From: Rubripirellula lacrimiformis
GTDB lineage: Bacteria > Planctomycetota > Planctomycetia > Pirellulales > Pirellulaceae
NCBI RefSeq assembly: GCF_007741535.1
Contig: NZ_CP036525.1
Location: 3,286,001-3,350,000, forward strand
Direction: 5' to 3'
DNA: 64,000 bases
This document shows positions 9,079-18,254 of this stretch, in pieces. Below the pieces are notes generated by a model, which worked only from the letters and a program-made list of their open reading frames with translations, was not told the DNA's origin and made no database searches. The position numbers and the translations under genes are program-made. Each line of letters starts with the position of its first letter. Position 1 is the stretch's first letter.

Positions 9079-10416
9079 ATGCCCAGCCGTTTGTTCATTT
9101 GGTCTTTGACCGCTGCTCTGGCCGGGTTCCTGTTTGGTTTCGATACCGTCGTGATCTCGGGAGCCGAAAAGACGATCCAAGAACTGTGGTCGTTAGGCGA
9201 ATTCGAGCACGGCTTGGCGATGAGCATGGCGCTGTGGGGGACCGTTTTCGGTTCGTTGATCGGCGGCTACCCGACGGATCGATTTGGGCGAAAAGCGACG
9301 CTATTGTGGATCGGGATTTTTTACGTGGTGTCGGCGGTCTGGTCCGGCCTCGCGACCGACGTGTACTCGTTCATGGTGGCACGTTTCATCGGTGGTGTGG
9401 GAGTCGGTATATCGACGGTTGCGGCTCCGCTTTACATTTCTGAGATCGCGCCGCCGGAGCGTCGTGGTCGCTTGGCGGGCATGTTTCAGTTCAACATCGT
9501 GTTTGGAATCCTGGTTGCGTTTGCATCCAATGCGGCAATAGCCGGGATCGGACCCAACGCGTGGCGATGGATGCTGGGCGTCGAAGCGATCCCCGCGGTC
9601 ATCTACAGTTTGATGTGCATCGGGCTGCCAGAGAGTCCCCGTTGGCTGATCGTTCGGCGTGGGGATGTCGCCCGTGCCAAGCAAACCATCGCGGCGGCCA
9701 ATCCAGACGCGACCGAGGCGCACGTGAATGATCTGGCTGAGCAGATCGAAACTTCCCGCGATGGTCAGGCGACCAGAGGCGGATTCTGGAATTTGCGTCT
9801 CCGCGGCCCCGTCAGCTGGGCGTTTTTGATCGCGTTTTTCAATCAGCTTTCGGGGATCAACGCGATCCTGTATTTCGCACCGCGGATCTTCGAAAAAGCG
9901 GGGATGGGGGAACAAACGGCTCTGTTGCAGTCGATCGGAATCGGCGTCACTAATCTAATCTTTACCTTTGTCGGATTGTGGTTGATCGACCGACTAGGCC
10001 GGCGGACGCTGATGTTCGTCGGGTCGATCGGATACATCGCATCGCTGGGGCTGTGTGCGTGGGCTTTCCAAAGCGAAACCTTCGCCATCGTGCCGATGTG
10101 CATCTTTGCGTTCATCGCAGCGCACGCGGTCGGTCAAGGTGCTGTGATCTGGGTGTTCATCTCCGAGATCTTTCCCAACCAATATCGCGCGGTTGGTCAG
10201 TCCCTGGGGAGTTTCACGCACTGGATCTTTGCGGCCCTGTTGACGTTGTTCTTTCCTAGCATGGTGACGGCGTTTCCCGCGTCACTGGTGTTCTTGTTTT
10301 TCTGTTTGATGATGGTGATTCAATTGTTGTGGGTCATCTTTGTGATGCCCGAAACCAAAGGGGTCCCGCTGGAACAGATCGAGCGGAAGTATGCGGCCAG
10401 CAAGTCAACGCGATAG
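9079..10416 (+). CDS. Sugar porter family MFS transporter
   Basis: A 445-aa inner-membrane protein of the SP (sugar:H+ symporter) family of the major facilitator superfamily. Visible signatures are GFDTVVISGA in helix 1 (20-29), DRFGRK in the loop 2-3 (67-72), PPERRGRL (125-132), PESPRWL before the central loop (184-190), QLSGINAI in helix 7 and PETKG near the C-terminus, all in the expected order, with about 12 hydrophobic segments. The length matches the family. The ATG at 9079 is preceded by AAGGAAGAGAAG. The substrate cannot be told from sequence. It converges with the sulfatase gene, 59 bp apart. Confidence 0.93.
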   Translation: MPSRLFIWSLTAALAGFLFGFDTVVISGAEKTIQELWSLGEFEHGLAMSMALWGTVFGSLIGGYPTDRFGRKATLLWIGIFYVVSAVWSGLATDVYSFMVARFIGGVGVGISTVAAPLYISEIAPPERRGRLAGMFQFNIVFGILVAFASNAAIAGIGPNAWRWMLGVEAIPAVIYSLMCIGLPESPRWLIVRRGDVARAKQTIAAANPDATEAHVNDLAEQIETSRDGQATRGGFWNLRLRGPVSWAFLIAFFNQLSGINAILYFAPRIFEKAGMGEQTALLQSIGIGVTNLIFTFVGLWLIDRLGRRTLMFVGSIGYIASLGLCAWAFQSETFAIVPMCIFAFIAAHAVGQGAVIWVFISEIFPNQYRAVGQSLGSFTHWIFAALLTLFFPSMVTAFPASLVFLFFCLMMVIQLLWVIFVMPETKGVPLEQIERKYAASKSTR

Positions 10417-10475
10417 TCCCATTCGGGATGCCGCGGTGTCGTGAATCCTGCGGCATCCCTGTTTATCGCGAACCG

Positions 10476-11921
10476 CTACTTCGATTTAGCGGACTTGGTC
10501 GCAGCCTGGTTCAATCGATCCGTCAATTGTTGTTTCAGCTGGGCGACAACTTCGGGTTCCTCTTTCGCTAGGTTGCGAGTTTCGCCTTCGGGAGTTCGGT
10601 GATCGTACAGTTCTAGCGAACCGTCGCGATGGACGGTCAAACGGTGGCTTGGGCTACGAATGGTTTCCGCTTTGCTGTTGTAGGCGATCGCAGTGCCATC
10701 GTGATTGGCGTTGTTCTTGATCGCAGGGACCAGCGACTGGCCGACCAATCCATCGGGAGCGTTCAGGTTGGTCAGTTCGCACAGCGTTGGAAACAGGTCG
10801 ACCGTTTCGACCACTGCGTCGTTGGGCACACCATCGCTGGCGGTGCCGACAGCGCGAATGATCAGTGGCGATCGCAGCGATTCTTCGAACAAGGCATGCT
10901 TGCCCCAGATCGCGTGCTCGCCCAAGTGCCATCCGTGGTCGCCCCATAGCACGACAACGGTATTGTCGGCCGCTGGGCTGGCTGACAACTGATCCAGAAT
11001 ACGGCCCACCATTGCGTCGGCGTACGAAACGCAGGCAGCGTAATGGCGACGCACTTCCAACGCGAACTCGGCGTCCTGGTTTGGATTGCGGTCCCATCGG
11101 TTGTAGGTCATGAATTCACCCGACCCGTGCCACGTCGTCTTTCCCGCCGGTTTGGTGGGGTGAGGGATCGCTGGCAGTTTGGCATCGCGATAGGGCTGCA
11201 TGTACTTTGCCGGTGCACCAAAGGGCAGGTGTGGGCGGATAATGCCGACGGCCAAGAAAAAGGGTTGGTCGCCGTCGTTTGCCAGCGCGTCCAGTTGGCT
11301 GATCGCTTCGTTGGTGATCAAACCATCGGGGTAGATTTCGTCGGCGCCTGTGGTCGACTGGAACACGTCCATTTTAGATCGATCCACGCGGATCTCGCCA
11401 TTGGCAAGCCCGTGCATCGCGCCACGCGGATGTTGCCATGGACCTGCCGGCAATAGATGGCGGTCCCAGGCACCGGGCATCTCGGGGATCGCGGGATCAT
11501 CCCAGTTCGGCCCGCCACGGCCGCCGGGGTGGTGCGATACTTTGCCTACCGAAACCGTCGCATAACCGTTCTGCCGAAACCATCCCGGCATGCTGACCGG
11601 AACCGGTTTGTCTTGTTCCATTTGTTCGGCCCGCTGGAACAATGCGTTGTTGGAACGTCCACCGTAGACGCCGGTCAGCAGCGCGTTGCGCGATGCACCA
11701 CAAGTGGGAGCTTGGACGTAATGGTGCCGAAATAGGCGACTTTGCGACGCCAGCCGATCAATGTTCGGCGACTGGATGTAATCGACTCCATAGCATCCTA
11801 ATTCCGGGCGCAAATCATCGATGCAGATCAAGAGCACATTCGGACGCTGGGCCGTCGATTCCGCGTGGACCAATAGGTTGGCGGCTGCGATGACCGCTAA
11901 GGTGGCGATGGTTCGAAACAT
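10476..11921 (-). CDS. Secreted sulfatase (iduronate-2-sulfatase-like)
   Basis: An exported type I sulfatase of 481 aa from the ATG at 11921, where a signal peptide ([17 protein letters not shown]) begins; an upstream in-frame start at 11975 would add 18 residues ahead of it. Metal-binding [12 protein letters not shown] is at ~33-44 and the formylglycine motif CGASR starts at C73, the cysteine an FGE-type enzyme would convert. [17 protein letters not shown] is the second conserved block. It should hydrolyse sulfate esters of polysaccharides, as the many planctomycete sulfatases do. No FGE gene is in the window. Substrate not assignable. Confidence 0.93.
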   Translation of the reverse strand: MFRTIATLAVIAAANLLVHAESTAQRPNVLLICIDDLRPELGCYGVDYIQSPNIDRLASQSRLFRHHYVQAPTCGASRNALLTGVYGGRSNNALFQRAEQMEQDKPVPVSMPGWFRQNGYATVSVGKVSHHPGGRGGPNWDDPAIPEMPGAWDRHLLPAGPWQHPRGAMHGLANGEIRVDRSKMDVFQSTTGADEIYPDGLITNEAISQLDALANDGDQPFFLAVGIIRPHLPFGAPAKYMQPYRDAKLPAIPHPTKPAGKTTWHGSGEFMTYNRWDRNPNQDAEFALEVRRHYAACVSYADAMVGRILDQLSASPAADNTVVVLWGDHGWHLGEHAIWGKHALFEESLRSPLIIRAVGTASDGVPNDAVVETVDLFPTLCELTNLNAPDGLVGQSLVPAIKNNANHDGTAIAYNSKAETIRSPSHRLTVHRDGSLELYDHRTPEGETRNLAKEEPEVVAQLKQQLTDRLNQAATKSAKSK

Positions 11922-12110
11922 AGTCCAAGCAAGGTGGATGGAGGTGGGGATAGACGCGCGACGGCGATGGATCAACGCATCAAATATAGATGGAATCCAA
12001 CACCGATCGCCACCATCTTAGGTTCTCGGCGGACTGCATGCCGCCAATTCAGCAATCCGACTCGAAGGTTTTGACGCGAAGGTTTCCGCGCCAAGTCCCA
12101 GCGATTGGGA

Positions 12111-12638
12111 TCAGCTGATTTGGCTCGATGGCTTGGGTGGGGCGTCTGTGCCGTCAGGCTTCGAAGCGTTGCTTGCAGACTCGAAAAAACGAATGCAGTC
12201 TCGACGGAACAACACGTACCCGGCGGCGATGGTCACCAAGCAGTACAAGCCGATTGTCCACGGCGACACTCCCGCCGAAAGCATTCGTGGAGTATCCAAC
12301 AGCGGATCACCCGACACCCAGGCTAGCGCCAAATAAGAACCGTTGGCAAGCACACAGAAGTCGGCGACCAGCCAAGCCCATCGGTATCGAAGCACCGACG
12401 CGATGACCAAGGGCGCGACAACACCAAAGATCGGGCCGGACCATAGCGTCAGACGAGGGACGGGATCCGGTTGATGGATCGAATAGGGCAGTCGCCACGG
12501 GGCCAAGTCAAAGTCTGTTAATTCCGCGCCACCGATGAAACCGCCGATGATGTGCCCGATCTCGTGAGTCACACACATCACCACCCAGGACACGACCATC
12601 CAGAACGCGAACGTCATAGTGGTCTTGGGATTCGGCAT
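12111..12638 (-). CDS. M50-like zinc metalloprotease-type membrane protein
   Basis: A 175-aa protein with about four to five hydrophobic segments. The first membrane segment ends in CVTHEIGHIIGG, a HExxH zinc motif typical of intramembrane M50-type proteases, followed by SGPIFGVVAPLV, which resembles the conserved core of the minimal family. A possible third ligand is the Asp in GDPLLD. The C-terminus is short and hydrophilic. Substrate and signalling role unknown. It may equally be an inactive relative, because the third ligand is uncertain. Confidence 0.7.
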   Translation of the reverse strand: MPNPKTTMTFAFWMVVSWVVMCVTHEIGHIIGGFIGGAELTDFDLAPWRLPYSIHQPDPVPRLTLWSGPIFGVVAPLVIASVLRYRWAWLVADFCVLANGSYLALAWVSGDPLLDTPRMLSAGVSPWTIGLYCLVTIAAGYVLFRRDCIRFFESASNASKPDGTDAPPKPSSQIS

Positions 12639-12744
12639 CGTTGCAACCCGAGGAAAATGCAGGAAAGCGATCGGCGTCGGTGCAGTCTAGTCAATGCACG
12701 GTCAATCAGCTTCGCAAACGAGTGGTCTGTGCCAGCTAAATCTT

Positions 12745-12895
12745 TGGGTTAGCGGCCTGCTGATCTGATCGTGTTCCTGAACTTAGCGTGCAAGTCAAAA
12801 CCCGAAGCGTGAGCGAGGGATCCTTTCGAATCCCTCGCTCACGCAGCGGGTTACTAAATCAGCAGTTCGCTAGCGCCTAAACGGCTAGCTGTGCC
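12745..12895. repeat. Composite dispersed palindrome (modules C and A)
   Basis: The centre is an inverted repeat: CCCGAAGCGTGAGCGAGGGA (12801-12820) and TCCCTCGCTCACGCAGCGGG (12831-12850) around a 10-bp loop. It is flanked by TTAGCGTGCAAGTC and by half of module A (GCGCCTAAACGGCTAG). The same composite occurs at 47823-48013 in the other orientation and forms the tandem array at 51681-52430. It lies between two minus-strand genes. Confidence 0.85.
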
Positions 12896-12923
12896 GACCC
12901 TAAAACGAAGGTGTCCCAGACCA

Positions 12924-13580
12924 CTAGAAGTTGATCGAAAAGCGACCGTTGCCGAAACTGATGCCACGGCTTCGTGGTACCGAGATGCCATGTTGCGGAG
13001 CGTGATGACCACCGTGATGTCCCGCACCATGACTGCTTCGGTAAGACCGTTGGATGTCCGAGTACGTGCGGTAGCTGCGAACCGGAGCAACGGTGGGACG
13101 GGTGACAACGACACGACGAACCGTGTGACTGCTGGTTTGCAGCGAACGCAAATCGTCTTGCAAATGATGGATGCTATTTTCAATCGAACCTAACAGCCGA
13201 TGGACATGGGATGTGTGTCCGTGAATGTGGCCGTGACCATGGTTCGCTTCGTGTTCAATCCGGCCAATCACGCTTTCCAAGTGATGGAACTTAGAATCGA
13301 TTTCCGCTAGGTCGGATTGCAGGTGATGCAGGCTGCCCTCGGCATGTGCGACGTCATGCATGTGACTGGCCAATCGGCTCAGGTCGCGGGCGTCCGCTTG
13401 GAGGTGTCGGTATTCACGTGAATGGCGATAGTGGCGGGTCTCGTTGACCAACTGCTTGGTCTCGCGGTCGATGGAAAGTGCCAGTTGATCGATATGGTGA
13501 TACGTGTCAGCAAATGCGGATGTGGCGGACATCGAAAGGATGATTGCCAGTGCTGCGGCGATTTTGGTGATGGGTGTCAT
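12924..13580 (-). CDS. Histidine-rich secreted helical protein, unknown function
   Basis: A 218-aa protein from the ATG at 13580, chosen because a clear signal peptide (MTPITKIAAALAIILSMSAT) starts there; the open frame continues 48 codons further upstream without homology-like content. The mature part is a long helix-rich, probably coiled-coil region with very frequent His (HHLQ, HVHR, HGHGHIHGH), then a basic Ser/Tyr/Gly tail ending in HHGGHHAPQHG. His clusters suggest metal binding in the periplasm (inference only). I do not recognise a named family. Confidence 0.75.
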   Translation of the reverse strand: MTPITKIAAALAIILSMSATSAFADTYHHIDQLALSIDRETKQLVNETRHYRHSREYRHLQADARDLSRLASHMHDVAHAEGSLHHLQSDLAEIDSKFHHLESVIGRIEHEANHGHGHIHGHTSHVHRLLGSIENSIHHLQDDLRSLQTSSHTVRRVVVTRPTVAPVRSYRTYSDIQRSYRSSHGAGHHGGHHAPQHGISVPRSRGISFGNGRFSINF

Positions 13581-13993
13581 GGGAGGACTCTCGGGTCGAA
13601 GTGAAAAAGGTGCCGCCGGGCTTATGCCCGACAGCAGTCCTTTCACGCAGCGCCCGTGCCAAACTGTTTCACAGCAAGCCAAACAGCGTCCAAGACGGCG
13701 GTTTTTACGGTGTTTCACGAGCATTCACGCCGGCAATGGCGGCGCCGACATGTGAGGTCGTTTTGAGCACACTGTTGATTCGCGTGTCGTCAGATGGACC
13801 GCGTTGGGGCGAGTTGGATCAGGGGGCCAGATCGGAGGGGATTGGCGACCGCATCGCGGCGCTGTCCGCTAGGGGCCGCTGAAATCATGGAGTACGGACC
13901 GTCCGATGCCTGTTCCCTGGTTGCCCGGATGTTTCGCAGCGAAACAATCAAACCTACACGGCGGAATCGATCGTCAATCGAAACAAAGTACTG
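13581..13993. other. Divergent intergenic region without recognised features
   Basis: About 410 bp between the His-rich gene (minus) and the Bcr/CflA gene (plus). It must hold both promoters, but no convincing -35/-10 pair, operator or small gene could be picked out by eye. Short open frames here lack codon bias. Confidence 0.5.
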
Positions 13994-15199
13994 ATGCCAA
14001 GACGACTTTACATTTGCTTTCTGGGTTTGCTCGCCGCGGCGCCACCACTGGCGACCGACATGTACTTGCCGGCGATTCCATCGATCACCCAGCAGTGGCA
14101 GGTCGAGACGTCACAGCTGCATCTGTCGTTGGTTTTGTGGTTCGTCGCGTATAGCGTGACGTTGATGGTCTGGGGCAGTCTGTCCGATCGGTTTGGTCGG
14201 CGTCCGATATTGCTAACCGGCTTGGCGTTGTTCACGATTTCGTCGCTGCTGTGCGGTCTTTCGCAAAACGTGATGCAATTGATCGCTTGGCGTATTCTGC
14301 AGGGGACAGGGGCGGCGGGCGCTTCGTCGATGGTGATGGCGATCGCGCGCGACCAGTTCGAAGGAAAGGAACGGCAACGAGTGCTCGCATGGATCGGCGT
14401 CATCCTAGGAGTCGCGCCGATGGTCGCACCGTCGATTGGCGCTGCGATCATGCAGTTCGCAAGTTGGCGCTGGATCTTTGTGATGCAGGCGACACTGTCG
14501 ACATTGACGTTGGTGTTGGCGCTGGTGATGTACCGCGAAACGGCCTTGGCGTTGGAGGCAACCGGGGTGGCCGGCATGTTCCAACGCTACGGGCGGCTGG
14601 CGATGAACCGAAATTTCATCTTCATCAGTGCGACGACCGCCGTGCTTGCCGCGCCGCTATTAGGCTTCGTCGCATTTTCGCCAATCGCATTCATGATTCA
14701 TTTTGGCATGAACGAGCAACAGTTTGCGTTGCTGTTTGGCGCCAATGCAATTTGTGTCATCCTCGGTTCGGTGGCATGCACCAAGGTGATCCATCGGTAT
14801 AGCGAATTTCGATTGCTGACGATTGCCTTTGTAGGCTGTTGCGTCGGCGGCGGTGTGATTTTGGTCACGGGGAATTCCGGGTGGCCATACTTTTCCGCTG
14901 GCATGGCGCTGTATTCATTCTTCTTTGGTTTAAGTCGACCCTTGGTGACTCACTTGGTTCTAGAACAAGTGGATCGAGACATCGGAGCCGCGTCGTCCGT
15001 GATCGTGTGCCAACAATTCCTTTGCGGTGCCTGCGGGATGGCGATCAGCACGTACCACTGGGACCAACCCTTTGTGGTTTTTGGAATTTTGGCCACGGTC
15101 AGTCCATTGGTGACGTTGGCGTGTTGGCCATGGATTCTGAGATGGATTTCGCATCCGGTGCCGTCGGAACCACAGGCTCAAGTCAATCGCGTCCGATAG
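13994..15199 (+). CDS. Bcr/CflA-family drug efflux MFS transporter
   Basis: A 401-aa, 12-helix proton-driven exporter. Helix 1 reads AAPPLATDMYLPAIPSI, the hallmark of the Bcr/CflA (bicyclomycin/chloramphenicol) branch of DHA1 transporters, followed by GSLSDRFGRRP in loop 2-3 and RILQGTGAAGASSMVMAIAR with helix-5 GVAPMVAPSIGA. The length fits. Substrate not predictable. The ATG at 13994 lacks a strong Shine-Dalgarno, which is common in this genome. It is monocistronic. Confidence 0.92.
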   Translation: MPRRLYICFLGLLAAAPPLATDMYLPAIPSITQQWQVETSQLHLSLVLWFVAYSVTLMVWGSLSDRFGRRPILLTGLALFTISSLLCGLSQNVMQLIAWRILQGTGAAGASSMVMAIARDQFEGKERQRVLAWIGVILGVAPMVAPSIGAAIMQFASWRWIFVMQATLSTLTLVLALVMYRETALALEATGVAGMFQRYGRLAMNRNFIFISATTAVLAAPLLGFVAFSPIAFMIHFGMNEQQFALLFGANAICVILGSVACTKVIHRYSEFRLLTIAFVGCCVGGGVILVTGNSGWPYFSAGMALYSFFFGLSRPLVTHLVLEQVDRDIGAASSVIVCQQFLCGACGMAISTYHWDQPFVVFGILATVSPLVTLACWPWILRWISHPVPSEPQAQVNRVR

Positions 15200-15470
15200 C
15201 GACGCGCTGATCCGTCTGGCGACTTTGCGGTCCGTCTGGCCGTGATGTTTGCGTGCGCATCAGCATGACCGGGGGCGAAGACTGGTTTGCGACTAGCTGT
15301 GGTTCCGCTGCAAATTTCAAATCCAATCCGCGCAGCAAACGCCGCTCGGTTAGGCCGAAGCTGAAACCGGGTTGCCACTTCGATACAATTTTGGTCAGCC
15401 GAATCGAAACCGATCGGCTACCTGTGCGGATTTTCTAAGCCCCATCTCGGAACCCCAAGAGTCTGCTGTT

Positions 15471-16361
15471 ATGACACGCAAAGAAGCGCACCAGTTTGAT
15501 CAGGCCATCATTGATCTATACGACGACTACGCACACGGTCGATTGACACGTCGCGATTACGTCAAGCGGTTGGCGGCGTTCGCAGTGGGCGGCTTAACGG
15601 TCGAAACCTTGGAACAATCGCTCGCCCCCAACTACGCGCTGGCTCAGCAGGTCAAGCCGGACGACGCACGCATCGTCTCGGAAATGATCACATACGATTC
15701 GCCCCACGGTGGTGGAAAGATCAAGGGACTGTTGGCTCGGCCAGCGAAGGGGGAAAAGTTTCCGGCCGTGTTGGTGATCCACGAAAACCGTGGCCTGAAT
15801 CCGTACATCCAAGACGTCGCGCGGCGATTGGCCGTGGATGGATTCCTGGCGCTGGCCCCCGATGCGTTGACTCCGCTGGGTGGTTATCCGGGCAATGATG
15901 ACGAAGGGCGGGCCATGCAGGCTCGTCGCGACGGAGCCGAAATGACACAGGACTTCATCGCAGCGGCAAAGTGGTTGGATACAAGCGATCAATCGACCGG
16001 CAAAGTCGGTGCGGTCGGATTCTGTTATGGCGGCGGCGTTGTCAATCAATTGGCCGTGATGATTCCCGACGTGATCGATGCGGGAGTTCCGTTCTATGGG
16101 CGCCAACCCGATGCAGCCGAAGTGTCCAAAATCAAATCACCGCTGATGATCCAGAACGCCGGTTTGGACAAACGGATTTTGGCCGGGGCGGCGGCTTATG
16201 AGGAAGCATTGCAGGACGCGGGAGTCGAGTATCAGTCGTTTGTTTATGAAGACGTCAATCACGGATTCCACAATGACACGACCCCACGCTACGACGCAGC
16301 GGCGGCGAAGTTGGCGTGGCAGCGGACGATCGCATTCTTTCGGCGGACGCTAACGAGTTGA
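15471..16361 (+). CDS. Dienelactone hydrolase family protein with Tat-like N-terminus
   Basis: A 296-aa alpha/beta hydrolase from the ATG at 15471; the frame is open 33 codons further upstream, but homology-like sequence starts at [13 protein letters not shown]. The likely triad is Cys185 (GFCYGGG), Asp233 (AGLDKR) and His264 (VNHGFHND), with Glu105 in HENRGLN, matching the YghX/dienelactone hydrolase class that uses Cys. Residues 26-60 ([12 protein letters not shown] then a mildly hydrophobic stretch to ALAQQ) look like a twin-arginine signal set behind a ~25-residue extension, as in other members of this subgroup. Natural substrate unknown. The 285 bp after it, up to 16646, hold nothing recognised. 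Confidence 0.88.
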   Translation: MTRKEAHQFDQAIIDLYDDYAHGRLTRRDYVKRLAAFAVGGLTVETLEQSLAPNYALAQQVKPDDARIVSEMITYDSPHGGGKIKGLLARPAKGEKFPAVLVIHENRGLNPYIQDVARRLAVDGFLALAPDALTPLGGYPGNDDEGRAMQARRDGAEMTQDFIAAAKWLDTSDQSTGKVGAVGFCYGGGVVNQLAVMIPDVIDAGVPFYGRQPDAAEVSKIKSPLMIQNAGLDKRILAGAAAYEEALQDAGVEYQSFVYEDVNHGFHNDTTPRYDAAAAKLAWQRTIAFFRRTLTS

Positions 16362-16646
16362 TGCGGTTGTGACGCATCTGCGACAGACAAGCCGTTTCGA
16401 ACCAACTTTCAAGATGTTCGCGGCTGTTTTTGGGTTGCTGCCCTGGTATCCTCTAACGATCATCATGGGCCGGGGCAGTCCCACCATCCCGCCTTCCCAC
16501 CTATCCGCCGCGCGTCGGCACCGCCCTGCCCTGCTGCATAGCCGCGGTGCTGCCCCGCCCGCCCCTGCCCCGCCCACCACATCCGCAATCTAGAGTCCTG
16601 GTCGTTCGTTGGACGAACATGGCTCCCCGCCTGAGAAAACGGAACC

Positions 16647-18056
16647 GTGCCCCCACCAATCCCTGACGTACCAGCGATTTCCAATCGCTCGGCAAGCTTC
16701 CCGATTTCGGCGGGCTTGGCTCTGGCTGTATCGACCGCTGTTGTCTTGTTATCGGCTGGCTGCCGACCGGCGGACGTCGCCGATGACGGTGCCGACCAGT
16801 CTTCCGAAATGCCGACGATTTCAGCCGACACCTTCACCGTGCAGCTGCAGAGTTGGCCGACGATTGTCCGTAGTCAGGGAAGCCTGCATCCGGATGAGCA
16901 CGCGGTGGTCGGCGCAAAGATCGGTGGTCGCGTGGATTTGGTGCACGTGGAAATCGGCGACTTTGTCCAACAGGACGATCCGCTGGCGACATTGGATCAG
17001 CAGGAAACGCTGCTCCGTATCGTTCAAGCCGAAGCCCAATTGTTGCAAGCCCGTTCGACGGTGGGATTGCTGGAAGGTCAGTCGGCCGACGACTTGGACC
17101 CGAAAAATGCACCTCCGGTTCGCGAAGCAAAAGCGATTTGGGATGAAGGGGTCGCCGCGTTTGAACGAGCCAAAACACTCAATCGCCGCAACGCCATGTC
17201 GGCTGCCGAATTCGAACAAGCGGCAGCCGCCGAGCGAGTTTCCGAGGCCCAGTATGTTTCTTCGCTCAATAGCGTGGCCGAGCGACTGGCGTCGATTGCC
17301 GTCCGCCGGGCCGAACTAGCGATCGCTAAACAACAGCTGGCGGATTCCGTCGTGCGCGCCCCGTTCACTGGCTATATCCAACAACGCGATATCGCCCCGG
17401 GGACCTATGTGGCGACGGGCCAGCCGATCGCGGTCATGGTACGCACCAGCCCGCTGCGTTTTCGCGGCGCTGTTCCTGAACGTCACGCCCAGGCGTTGCG
17501 TTTGGGCCAGGAGGTCCGATTGACCATCCAATCGGTGGAAACACCTTCGATTGCAACCATCACACGGATCAGCCCCATGCTGGACCCGCGTTCGCGAACT
17601 CTGATGTTCGAAGCCGAAGTGGGCAACGATGACCATCAGCTACGCAGCGGGTTGTTCGCCGAAGCAGAGGTGGTGATCGATCCGGCCGCCCAGGCGATCG
17701 TGTTGCCGGAATCTGCGGTCGTGGAGTTTGCGGGCAACCAAAAAGTCTGGAAGGTCATCGAAGGCGTTGCGGCGGAACAAACCATCGTGACCTCGGATCG
17801 TCGCGACGGATTTCGCCGCGTTGACGATGGCCTCGTCGTTGGCGATCAAGTGTTTGTCGACGGTTCGCAAGGCATGGTCGCGAAGGTGTCGGTTCCTGGT
17901 CCACAGGCCGTTGTTGCCGCCAACGAATCGGCGACGGGCGATTCGAAACACCTCGGCGACGGGGCCGGCAAGACCGACGCCGCCGAGGTTTCGGATTCAA
18001 GCGTTCCCGCCAATTCTCGCCCGCAAGACGATCCGAACACGCGAGAGTCTTCATGA
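16647..18056 (+). CDS. RND efflux periplasmic adaptor lipoprotein (MFP)
   Basis: A 469-aa membrane fusion protein. The N-terminus has a hydrophobic segment and lipobox LLSAGC (Cys39), so it is anchored in the cytoplasmic membrane. A lipoyl half-motif (GAKIGGRVDLVHVEIGD), a coiled-coil hairpin (~120-235), the second lipoyl half (RAPFTGYIQQRDIAPGTYV) and a beta-barrel follow. The C-terminal ~45 residues are low complexity. It would link the pump encoded next to an outer-membrane channel; no TolC-type gene is in the window. It is followed by 198 bp and then the pump gene on the same strand, so an operon is likely. Confidence 0.93.
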   Translation: MPPPIPDVPAISNRSASFPISAGLALAVSTAVVLLSAGCRPADVADDGADQSSEMPTISADTFTVQLQSWPTIVRSQGSLHPDEHAVVGAKIGGRVDLVHVEIGDFVQQDDPLATLDQQETLLRIVQAEAQLLQARSTVGLLEGQSADDLDPKNAPPVREAKAIWDEGVAAFERAKTLNRRNAMSAAEFEQAAAAERVSEAQYVSSLNSVAERLASIAVRRAELAIAKQQLADSVVRAPFTGYIQQRDIAPGTYVATGQPIAVMVRTSPLRFRGAVPERHAQALRLGQEVRLTIQSVETPSIATITRISPMLDPRSRTLMFEAEVGNDDHQLRSGLFAEAEVVIDPAAQAIVLPESAVVEFAGNQKVWKVIEGVAAEQTIVTSDRRDGFRRVDDGLVVGDQVFVDGSQGMVAKVSVPGPQAVVAANESATGDSKHLGDGAGKTDAAEVSDSSVPANSRPQDDPNTRESS

Positions 18057-18172
18057 TGTGGATTCGCCACAGGGTGTCGACTGCCCTGGGACCTGACCGC
18101 AGGACGCCCCGGGCCGAAATTTCCAACGCCGCCCTGCCCTGGGCAAAGCAAACCAGCCCCTGGAACCTGATC

Positions 18173-18214
18173 GCTGGTCAACTGATCGCTGGTCAACTGA
18201 TCGCTGGGTTCGCC
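18173..18214 (+). repeat. Short direct repeats between adaptor and pump genes
   Basis: The 15-bp unit CTGATCGCTGGTCAA occurs twice in tandem with a third partial copy, and a looser echo (CTGATCGCCTGCCAG) lies about 20 bp further on, just upstream of the pump's start at 18255. Probably a slippage-generated spacer; a regulatory role cannot be shown. Confidence 0.6.
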
Positions 18215-18254
18215 TGCGCTTGTCACCTGATCGCCTGCCAGCACGGAGACCGCC

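Noticed and set aside
14008-14577. A 189-codon minus-strand frame
   Set aside because: It is the antisense shadow of the Bcr/CflA transporter gene, which has clear family motifs.
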